Source: Pseudomonadota bacterium
GTDB lineage: Bacteria > Pseudomonadota > Gammaproteobacteria > Steroidobacterales > Steroidobacteraceae
Assembly (NCBI GenBank): GCA_021780395.1
Contig: JAJXYU010000292.1
Location: forward strand, 1-10,452
Direction: 5' to 3'
DNA: 10,452 bases
The notes under the pieces are model-generated. The model did no database searches. It worked only from the letters and a program-made list of their open reading frames with translations, and was not told the origin of the DNA. A program made the translations under genes and the position numbers. Below are positions 1 through 8,208 of this stretch, piece after piece (positions within the stretch are counted from its first letter, which is position 1; each line of letters begins with the position of its first letter).

Positions 1-494
1 TCTCGGCGTGGCAGATGACGCAGTTCTCGCTGACGATGAACAGCCGGCCGATCATCGTGTCCGGGATCCTGCAAGGCTTCGGCGTCGGCTTCGTCTATGT
101 GCCGCTCAGCACGGCGGCGTTCGCGACCCTGCCCGAGCGCTTCCGCACCGAGGGCACCGCATTCTTCAATCTGCTGCGCAACCTCGGCAGCAGCATCGGG
201 ATCTCCGCGGTACAGACCCTGCTCACGCGCAACACCCAGGCCGTGCACTCGAGTCTCGTCGCGCACCTCACCCCGTTCGTCGCAGCGACGAATCCGGCGC
301 TCGGCGCCGCGGCGGCGAGCGAGGCCGGACTCGCGGCGCTGAACGCGGAGGTCACCCGGCAGGCGTCGATGGTCGCGTACGTCGACGATTTCAAGCTGAT
401 CATGTGGATGACGATCGCGTTGATCCCGTTCCTGCTGCTGATGCGGCGCGGAGGCCGCGCCGCGGGCGGCGAGACGGTCGCCGCGATGGAGTGA
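1..494 (+). CDS. DHA2-family (EmrB-like) MFS drug efflux permease, C-terminal fragment
   Basis: This is the 3' end of an inner-membrane drug:proton antiporter; the gene starts before the window and the first whole codon is at base 3. The visible 163 residues contain the late-helix block typical of 14-helix DHA2/EmrB proteins: a hydrophobic helix ending in GFVYVPLSTAAFATLP, then RTEGTAFFNLLRNLGSSIGIS, then a periplasmic stretch with the family's Q-A-x-x-x-A-Y-x-D-D-F pattern, and a final helix (IMWMTIALIPFLLLM) followed by a short basic tail. The TGA is at 492-494. In such systems the permease works with a periplasmic HlyD/EmrA adaptor and a TolC/OprM-like outer-membrane channel. The next gene supplies the channel; an adaptor is not visible and would be expected upstream. 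The family call is secure. The substrate cannot be read from the sequence. Confidence 0.93.
   Translation, partial: SAWQMTQFSLTMNSRPIIVSGILQGFGVGFVYVPLSTAAFATLPERFRTEGTAFFNLLRNLGSSIGISAVQTLLTRNTQAVHSSLVAHLTPFVAATNPALGAAAASEAGLAALNAEVTRQASMVAYVDDFKLIMWMTIALIPFLLLMRRGGRAAGGETVAAME
488..491 (+). promoter_or_regulatory. Ribosome binding site for the outer-membrane factor gene
   Basis: GGAG lies inside the last codons of the upstream permease gene, 8 bases before the ATG at 500. This spacing favours ATG 500 over the in-frame GTG codons at 491 and 497. The downstream gene is therefore probably translated in coupling with the permease. Confidence 0.5.
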
Positions 495-499
495 CCGTG

Positions 500-1972
500 A
501 TGCCGCGACGCCCCCCCCGATCCGATTCCCGTACAAGCCGCCGCGAGCGCCCCGCGGCGCTCGCGCTCGGCGCCGCGTTCGCGCTCGCCGCCTGCACCGC
601 GGGGCCGGATTTCACGCCGCCGGCGCCGCCCGCGGTCGCGAGCTTCACCGTGCACGGCGACCGGATCGCGACGCCGAGTCAGCGCACCGTGCCCGGATCG
701 GCGATCCCGGCGGCCTGGTGGACGACGTTCGGTTGCGCGCCGCTGGATCGGACGATGCAGGCCGCGCTCGCGCACAACCAGACGCTGGCGGCGGCTCGCG
801 CCTCGCTCGCTGCCGCGCGCGAGGCACAACGCGCGTCGGCCGGCGCGCTCTGGCCGCAGGTATCGCTGAACGGAGTCGCCGGTCGGCAGAAGTACGGTGT
901 CTCGCTGTTCGGCCCGACCCACTTCGTGATCCCGCCGTTCACCTACTACACCGTCGGACCGCAGGTGAGCTACGTGCTCGATCTGGCCGGCGCCGAGCGG
1001 CGCACCGTGGAGCGCGAACGGGCGCTCGCGGCATTCCGCGCCGAGGAGCTCGCGGCGACCCGGCTCGCGGTGACCGGCAACGTGTTCGCGCACGCGCTCG
1101 CGATCTCCGCCGCGCGCAGCGAGCTCGGCGTGATCGAGCGGATCGTCGCGAACGACCGCGAGAATCTCGCGCTCGTCGAGAAGGCGCGCGCCGCAGGCTC
1201 CGCGACGCTCCCGGACGTCGTCAGCGCGCGCAGCCAGCTCGCGCACGACGAGACCTTGCTGCCGCCGCTGCGCCAGCGCGCGAGCGTCGCCGCGCACGCG
1301 CTCGCGATGCTGACCGGCGTCGCGCCGGCGGCGGCGCCGCCGCCGGCGATGACGCTCGGCGACTGGCGCCTGCCGAAGGACCTGCCGCTCGCACTGCCCT
1401 CACGCCTGGTGCGATCGCGTCCGGACATCCTCGCGGCCGAGTCCGAGCTGCACGCGGCGAGCGCGGCGATCGGGATCGCGACCGCGAACCTGTATCCGCA
1501 GATCACGCTGTCGGCGAACACGACCCAGCAGGCGCTCTCGCCGGGTGGACTGTTCGATGCCGGCGGGAATGCGTGGGCGATGGCGGCCGGCCTGACCGCG
1601 CCGCTGTTCGACGGTGGCACGCTGCGCGCGCGCCGTCGCGAGGCGGTCGACGCCTACCACGCATCGCTCGCCGATTATCGGCGCACGGTGCTCGAGGCGT
1701 TCACGCAGGTCGCCGACGTGCTGCGCGCGCTCGCGAACGACGACGCGGAGGTCCGCGCGCAGCTCGCGGCGCGGCGCACCGCGGCCGACGCGCTCGCACT
1801 GATGCGCACGAGCTACCGGGAGGGCGCGGTCGGCGTGCTCAGCGTGCTCGACGCCGAGCGCCAGCTCAATCAGTCGGAACTCGATCTCGTGCGCGCGCGT
1901 GCGCAGCGACTGCAGGACACGGCACTCCTCTACCTCGCGCTCGGCGGCGGCGAATCGCCGCGCGGCGGATGA
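500..1972 (+). CDS. Efflux transporter outer-membrane factor, NodT/OprM-type lipoprotein
   Basis: The 490-residue product is a trimeric outer-membrane channel that vents substrates of a tripartite pump. Its N-terminus is arginine-rich (residues 1-17), followed by a hydrophobic core and the lipobox L-A-A-C with the lipidated cysteine at residue 32. Mature sequence begins CTAGPDFTPP, as is usual for NodT-type factors. Two outer-membrane efflux (OEP) repeats follow, at roughly 75-275 and 300-480. The second opens with SRPDILAAESELHAA and continues IGIATANLYPQITLSA, a strongly conserved signature. Length is normal for the family. The ATG at 500 has GGAG 8 bases upstream; GTG at 491 or 497 would add only a few residues. 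The gene starts 5 bases after the permease stop and its TGA overlaps the next ATG, so it sits within an operon. A run of eight C (511-518) lies just after the start. Substrate unknown. Confidence 0.93.
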   Translation: MPRRPPRSDSRTSRRERPAALALGAAFALAACTAGPDFTPPAPPAVASFTVHGDRIATPSQRTVPGSAIPAAWWTTFGCAPLDRTMQAALAHNQTLAAARASLAAAREAQRASAGALWPQVSLNGVAGRQKYGVSLFGPTHFVIPPFTYYTVGPQVSYVLDLAGAERRTVERERALAAFRAEELAATRLAVTGNVFAHALAISAARSELGVIERIVANDRENLALVEKARAAGSATLPDVVSARSQLAHDETLLPPLRQRASVAAHALAMLTGVAPAAAPPPAMTLGDWRLPKDLPLALPSRLVRSRPDILAAESELHAASAAIGIATANLYPQITLSANTTQQALSPGGLFDAGGNAWAMAAGLTAPLFDGGTLRARRREAVDAYHASLADYRRTVLEAFTQVADVLRALANDDAEVRAQLAARRTAADALALMRTSYREGAVGVLSVLDAERQLNQSELDLVRARAQRLQDTALLYLALGGGESPRGG

Positions 1973-3279
1973 GCGGGACGCCGACCCCCGAGAGTCGCGC
2001 GGTCGCGCGCCCGTCCTCGATCTCGCACGCCTGGCGCGCCCTGCGCCACCGCAACTTCCAGCTGTATTTCGTCGGACAGGGCATCTCGCTGATCGGCACC
2101 TGGATGACCCGGCTCGCGACGAGCTGGCTCGTCTACCGGATGACCCACTCGGCACTGCTCCTCGGGGTCGTGAGCTTCGCCGGCCAGATCGTCGCGCTCG
2201 CGCTCGGCCCGTTCGCGGGTGCGTGGGTCGAGCGGCTCGACCGGCGGGCATTGCTGCTGTGGACGCAGGCCGCAGCCGCCGCGCAGTCGCTCGCGATGGC
2301 CGCGCTCACGCTGACGCACCGGATCACCCTCGAAGAGATCCTCGCGCTCGCGGCGCTGCAGGGCTTGATCGCCGCATTCGACATGCCTGCGCGCCAGTCC
2401 TTCCTCGTGCAGATGGTCGACGACCCACACGACCTCGGCAACGCGATCGCGGTGAATTCCTCCGTCGTGAACGCGACCCGGCTGATCGGGCCCGCGGTCG
2501 CGGGTGCGGTGATCGCGGCGCTCGGCGTCGGCTGGTGCTTCCTGATCGACGGGGTCAGCTACTTCGCGGTGATCGCATCGCTCGCGATGATGCGGTTGCC
2601 GGCGTCGGCGCACGCGGCGCCCGCAGGTCCGCTGTTCGAGCAGATCCGCGAAGGCTGGAACTACGTGCGCGAGTTCCGGCCGATCCGTACCGTGCTGTGG
2701 CTGTTCTTCTTCCAGAGCCTCGTCGGCTGGCCGTACATGGTGCTGCTGCCGGTGTTCGCGGCACGGGTGCTGCACGGCGACGCGCACACCCTCGGCGCTC
2801 TCTCGGCCGCCTCGGGCTTCGGCGCGCTGCTGTCGGCGCTCGCCCTCGCGATGCGCCGTTCGGTGGTCGGATTGACGCGCACGCTGCGCAGCGCGACCGC
2901 GCTGCTCGGCACCGGGCTCGTGCTGTTCGGCCTGTCGCACGCGCTGTGGCTGTCGCTCGCGACGGTGGTGCTCGCCGGCTTCGGCCTGATGCAGAGCGCC
3001 GCGGTGTGCAACACGATCCTGCAGTCGCTGGTGCCGGACGGGATGCGGGCACGCGTGATGAGCTACTACACGATGGCGTTCTTCGGCGCGGCGCCGTTCG
3101 GGAGCCTGCTCGCCGGCGCACTGTCCGATCGCATCGGGGCCCCGCTCACGGTCGCCGCGAGCGGGGTCGCCTGTCTCGCGGGGGCCCTGTGGTACTCGCA
3201 CGAGCTGCCGCGAATCGGCGCGATCATGGCGCCGATCTACCGGGAGAAGGGCCTGCCGGTCCCGCCGAAGGGCTTTTGA
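1969..3279 (+). CDS. MFS transporter, MFS_3 (enterobactin-exporter-like) family
   Basis: This 436-residue inner-membrane major-facilitator protein has about twelve hydrophobic helices. It begins with the MFS_3-type block ALRHRNFQLYFVGQGISLIG, followed by SWLVYRMT, a loop 2-3 motif GPFAGAWVERLDRR (the family's G-x-x-x-D-R-x-x-R element), and AAFDMPARQSFLVQMV, which is highly characteristic of the group that includes EntS and other putative exporters. The C-terminal half repeats the fold, with helices around FFFQSLVGWPYMVLLPVF and SYYTMAFFGAAPFGSLLAGALSDRIG. The ATG at 1969 overlaps the preceding stop (ATGA), implying translational coupling with the outer-membrane factor; no strong separate ribosome binding site is seen. 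Family members export siderophores or drugs, but many are uncharacterised, so a specific substrate cannot be assigned. The family is distinct from that of the DHA2 permease at the start of the window. Confidence 0.9.
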   Translation: MSGTPTPESRAVARPSSISHAWRALRHRNFQLYFVGQGISLIGTWMTRLATSWLVYRMTHSALLLGVVSFAGQIVALALGPFAGAWVERLDRRALLLWTQAAAAAQSLAMAALTLTHRITLEEILALAALQGLIAAFDMPARQSFLVQMVDDPHDLGNAIAVNSSVVNATRLIGPAVAGAVIAALGVGWCFLIDGVSYFAVIASLAMMRLPASAHAAPAGPLFEQIREGWNYVREFRPIRTVLWLFFFQSLVGWPYMVLLPVFAARVLHGDAHTLGALSAASGFGALLSALALAMRRSVVGLTRTLRSATALLGTGLVLFGLSHALWLSLATVVLAGFGLMQSAAVCNTILQSLVPDGMRARVMSYYTMAFFGAAPFGSLLAGALSDRIGAPLTVAASGVACLAGALWYSHELPRIGAIMAPIYREKGLPVPPKGF

Positions 3280-3302
3280 CCCCGGCCGGGTCGTGCGAGA
3301 AT
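3276..3302 (+). promoter_or_regulatory. Possible promoter for panBC
   Basis: TTGACC (3276-3281), overlapping the upstream stop codon, resembles a -35 box. GAGAAT (3297-3302) resembles a -10 box, with a 15-base spacer that is shorter than ideal. A start point about 7 bases after the -10 would fall on or near the panB ATG at 3309, giving a leaderless or nearly leaderless message. The same GAGA could instead act as a weak ribosome binding site, 8 bases before the ATG. The spacer includes a GC palindrome (cccggccggg, 3281-3290). This is pattern matching only. Confidence 0.27.
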
Positions 3303-3308
3303 GGCCCG

Positions 3309-4992
<1,684 letters not shown>

Positions 4993-4993
4993 C

Positions 4994-7900
4994 CTACAGC
5001 AGGGTTTCGCCGGCGGAAGTCGCCGCCTGCAGCTTCGCTTCGCCGTCCTTCGCCTGCCGCTCGAGGCGGCTGGCGGTCGCGACCTGCGCGGGATTCGGCA
5101 TCCGATAGTCGAGGCCGATGTCGGACTGCAGGTACGCGAGGAAGCTCCGCAGGCGCATTTCGTGCATCACGTCGCCCTCGCTCGAGCGCACCTCGAGCTG
5201 CACGACCGCATCGATCGCATGATTCAGCGCATCGAGCGCCGGACTCGCCTTCGATGCCGCGACCCGGTGCGCCGCGACCGCCTTCGCCAGCCGATCACGA
5301 ATCGCGATCGCGGCATTGATCCGGCGATCGAGCTGATCGACCGCGCGGTGCAGCGCGAGCTGCAACGCGAGGTGCTGCTCGAGCGCCGCCGGCGTCGTGT
5401 GCAGGCGCGGATCGAGCCGCACGTCGAGCGGCTGGCGGAACGACTGGCCACCGTAGGTCAGCACGACCGTGTAGTGGCCCGGATTCACGAGCGGCCCGCG
5501 AGCGTCCGCGACCTGTCCGTCGCTCTCCTCCGGCGGCTCGAAGCCCTTCACGTCGGTCGCGTCGGGGTAGCGCAGATCCCACTGGAAGCGATTCGTCCCG
5601 GGCACGATCGCGGTGAGCTTCTGCTCGGCGACGACCTTCGCCTGCGACGGCAGGAGGTTGTCGCGCACCGTCGCCGGCATCTTCGGCTTCTTGACCTTCA
5701 GGTGCAGCGCGAAGCGGCGCACCAGATGGCCGTTGGCGTCGAGGAACGCGAGACTGACCGGCGTCTTGCCGGTGTAGTTCGCCGGGACGTGGAAGAACAC
5801 CGTCGCCCCGAACGGCGGATTCTGGCCGAACGAGCCCCGGTGCGCGGCATCGCTGTCGATCCCGTACGCATTCGTGAGCCACGCGTGCTCGGGCGCGAAC
5901 AGCCGCGCCGCGTCGGTCGCGATGCCGGGCTGGTGCGACAGCTGCTCGAGGAGCTGCAGGTTGCCGAGGATCCAGAACGAGCGCCCGTGGGTCGCGGCGA
6001 CGATCTCGCCCTCCCGCGGATCGATCGCCAGATCGCGCACCTGCACGTGCGGCAGATTGTTGCTGAGCGAGCGCCAGTGCGCGCCGCCGTCGAAGCTCAC
6101 CGACACACCGTTCGCGGTGCCGGCAAAGAGCAGCGACGCGTCGGCGGGATCCTGTCGGATCACGAACACCGATTCGTCGGACGGCAACCCGTTCGTGAGC
6201 GGCGACCAGTGGCGACCGAAGTCCGTGGTCTCGTAGACGTACGGACGCGCGTCGTCCCACATGTAGCGCTGCGCGGTGAGGTACGCCGTTCCGGCCGCGA
6301 CGTGCGACGGCTCGATCGAGCTGATCTCCGCCCACTCGGTGAGCGCGGGCGGCGTCACGAGCTGCCAGTGCTTGCCGGCATCGGTGGTCAGGTGCACGAG
6401 GCCGTCCTGCGAGCCCGCCCAGATCACCCGCGGATCGATCGGCGAGACCGCGAGCGCCGAGATGTCCGGAAAGACCTCCGCGCCGGTCTGATCGAGGTCG
6501 ACGGGCCCGCCGCTCGGCTTCTCGGTGGACGGATCGTTACGCGTGAGATCCGGGCTGATCGTCTTCCAGGTCCGACCGCCGTCGTCGCTCTTCATCACGT
6601 ACTGGGACGCGAGGTAGAGTTCCTTCGGATCGTTCGGCGCGAAGAAGATCGGATGGGTCCAGCCGAGGCGGTACTGCATTTCCCCCGCCGACACGCCATC
6701 GAGGTATTGCGGCTCGGGGCTCACGTCCCGCCGGCTGCCGGTGACCCGGTTGTAGTGCTGCATCAGCGTGTAGTAGTCGCTGCCGACGGTCGCGTCCGGG
6801 TGTCCCGGTTCCGGCGCGACGAAGGTGCTCTCGCCGAGCGCGACCGAATGCCACGCGCCGGTCGGGATCGCGCCACTCGTCGAGGCGCTCGGCCCCTCGA
6901 AGGAGCCTTCGTCCTGCTGGGCGCCGTAGACGTTGAACGGAAACGCGTCGTCGATCGCGACGTGATAGAACTGGCCGGTCGGCTGATTGCGCTCGGTGCT
7001 CCAGGTCTTGCCGCCGTCGGTCGAGACCGTCGCGCCGCCGTCGTTGCCCTCGAGCAGGATCTTCGGATCGTTCGGATTGATCCATACGATGTGGTTGTCG
7101 CCGTGCCGCGTGTGCAGCATCGCGAACGACGCGCCACCGTCGTGGGACACCCACAGGGCATCCACGTTCGGAACGTAGACCGTCTGCGGGTCGGTCGGAT
7201 CGACGTAGACGCTGGTGTAGTAGAAGCCGCGCTGACGCAGGCTCCAGTTGCCGTTCACGCGTCGCCAGGTCCCGCCGCCGTTGGACGAGCGGAACACGCC
7301 GCCGCCCTTCGCCTGCATGATCGCGTACACGACGTTCGGATCGCTCGCGGCGACCGCGACGCCGATCCGCCCGAGGGTGCCGCGCGGCAGGCCGGGGTTG
7401 CGCGTGAGATTCGTCCAGTGCGCGCCGCCGTCGACGCTCTTGTACAGGCCGCTTCCCGGCCCGCCGTCGTCGAGGCCCCAGGGCATCCGCTGCGCTTGCC
7501 ACATCGCCGCGTAGAGCACGTTCGGGTCGTGCGGATCCATCACGACGGTGATCGCACCGGTCTTGGCGTCGACGTAGAGCACCTTGTGCCAGGTCTTCCC
7601 GCCATCGGTCGACTTGAAGACGCCGCGCTCAGGGTTCGGCTGGAACACGTGGCCCATCGACGCGGCATAGACGACGTCGGGATTGCGCGGATCGACGACG
7701 ATCGCGCCGATCGTGTGGGTGTCGCCGAGTCCATCGTAGGTCCAGGTCTTGCCCGCATCGACCGACTTGTACATCCCGTCGCCGACGATCATGTCGTTGC
7801 GGATGTCGGTTTCGCCGGTCCCGACGTAGAGCACGCGGGGATTCGAGGGCGCGACCGCGATCGCGCCGATGCTGTCGCTCGACGATGGGAACTTGCCGTC

Positions 7901-8176
7901 GCTGATGTTGCGCCAGACGACGCCGTAGTCGGTGCTCTTCCAGACGCCGCCGTCGACGGCCCCCATGTAGAAGAGGTTCGGCTCGCCCGCGACGCCCGCG
8001 ACCGCGACCACGCGGCCGCCGATGTTCGGACCGATGCTGCGCCAGGCGAGCTTGCCGCCGAGGAATGCGTGGGCCGGCGCCGCCCGCGCGCCGAGCGCGA
8101 CCAGGAGCAGTGCCGCGGACGCGGCGATCGAACGCGAGGCGCGAGAGGATCGAGTGCCGGCGACGAGGTTCATCAT
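4994..8176 (-). CDS. Secreted BNR/Asp-box beta-propeller protein (sortilin/Vps10-like, COG4447-type glycosyl hydrolase-like)
   Basis: The 1060-residue product starts with a signal peptide: basic n-region, hydrophobic core ASAALLLVALGA (19-30) and likely cleavage after A37 (APAHA). Residues 43 to about 740 hold eleven Asp-box motifs (S-x-D-x-G-x-x-W pattern) near residues 81, 138, 189, 247, 297, 344, 385, 530, 597, 650 and 694, which mark blades of one or two beta-propellers. Family hallmarks include HGDNHIVWINPNDP and GNDGGATVSTDGGKTW (about 358-392), and VYGAQQDEG (416-424). A beta-sandwich-like part (about 790-925, ending LDPR) and a helix-rich tail (925-1060) follow. The protein should be periplasmic or exported. 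Members are often labelled glycosyl hydrolase, but I see no catalytic motif and infer no reaction. GGGAG lies 6 bases before ATG 8176; ATG 8173 is an alternative. The gene follows copA by 32 bases and converges with panC. Confidence 0.92.
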   Translation of the reverse strand: MMNLVAGTRSSRASRSIAASAALLLVALGARAAPAHAFLGGKLAWRSIGPNIGGRVVAVAGVAGEPNLFYMGAVDGGVWKSTDYGVVWRNISDGKFPSSSDSIGAIAVAPSNPRVLYVGTGETDIRNDMIVGDGMYKSVDAGKTWTYDGLGDTHTIGAIVVDPRNPDVVYAASMGHVFQPNPERGVFKSTDGGKTWHKVLYVDAKTGAITVVMDPHDPNVLYAAMWQAQRMPWGLDDGGPGSGLYKSVDGGAHWTNLTRNPGLPRGTLGRIGVAVAASDPNVVYAIMQAKGGGVFRSSNGGGTWRRVNGNWSLRQRGFYYTSVYVDPTDPQTVYVPNVDALWVSHDGGASFAMLHTRHGDNHIVWINPNDPKILLEGNDGGATVSTDGGKTWSTERNQPTGQFYHVAIDDAFPFNVYGAQQDEGSFEGPSASTSGAIPTGAWHSVALGESTFVAPEPGHPDATVGSDYYTLMQHYNRVTGSRRDVSPEPQYLDGVSAGEMQYRLGWTHPIFFAPNDPKELYLASQYVMKSDDGGRTWKTISPDLTRNDPSTEKPSGGPVDLDQTGAEVFPDISALAVSPIDPRVIWAGSQDGLVHLTTDAGKHWQLVTPPALTEWAEISSIEPSHVAAGTAYLTAQRYMWDDARPYVYETTDFGRHWSPLTNGLPSDESVFVIRQDPADASLLFAGTANGVSVSFDGGAHWRSLSNNLPHVQVRDLAIDPREGEIVAATHGRSFWILGNLQLLEQLSHQPGIATDAARLFAPEHAWLTNAYGIDSDAAHRGSFGQNPPFGATVFFHVPANYTGKTPVSLAFLDANGHLVRRFALHLKVKKPKMPATVRDNLLPSQAKVVAEQKLTAIVPGTNRFQWDLRYPDATDVKGFEPPEESDGQVADARGPLVNPGHYTVVLTYGGQSFRQPLDVRLDPRLHTTPAALEQHLALQLALHRAVDQLDRRINAAIAIRDRLAKAVAAHRVAASKASPALDALNHAIDAVVQLEVRSSEGDVMHEMRLRSFLAYLQSDIGLDYRMPNPAQVATASRLERQAKDGEAKLQAATSAGETLL
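6074..7936 (-). repeat. Eleven Asp-box (BNR) repeats within the propeller protein
   Basis: At protein level the motifs read, in order, STDYGVVW, SVDAGKTW, STDGGKTW, SVDGGAHW, SSNGGGTW, SHDGGASF, STDGGKTW, SDDGGRTW, TTDAGKHW, TTDFGRHW and SFDGGAHW. Spacing is about 41-67 residues, except for one interval of 137 residues without a motif between boxes seven and eight (residues 393-529). Box five has Asn for Asp, and box six ends in Phe rather than Trp. The repeats are divergent at DNA level and are not a recombination-type tandem array. Confidence 0.85.
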
Positions 8177-8182
8177 GCGAGA

Positions 8183-8187
8183 CTCCC
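8183..8187 (-). promoter_or_regulatory. Ribosome binding site for the BNR propeller gene
   Basis: Read on the minus strand this is GGGAG, 6 bases before the ATG at 8176 and 9 before the ATG at 8173. Both starts are compatible, and they differ by one methionine. The site lies in the 32-base gap after the copA stop. No promoter or terminator is evident in that gap. Confidence 0.55.
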
Positions 8188-8208
8188 GGACGGGGGAAAC
8201 GTTGGAGC

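Noticed and set aside
8..499. Upstream extension of the outer-membrane factor frame to base 8
   Set aside because: It overlaps the well-conserved permease in another frame and lacks any domain. The lipoprotein signal places the start at 500.
533..560. Twin arginine near the N-terminus of the outer-membrane factor (SRRERP) as a Tat signal
   Set aside because: The residues after the arginines are Arg and Pro rather than hydrophobic, and the L-A-A-C lipobox fits ordinary Sec lipoprotein export.
718..1968. Upstream extension of the MFS_3 frame through the outer-membrane factor gene
   Set aside because: The translation is a low-complexity arginine/alanine shadow. The ATGA overlap at 1969 and the onset of MFS homology define the start.
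4994..8176. Assignment of the propeller protein as a sialidase
   Set aside because: Asp-boxes occur in many non-sialidase propellers. I saw no sialidase F/Y-R-I-P motif and no evident catalytic set, and the hallmarks match the COG4447/sortilin-like group.
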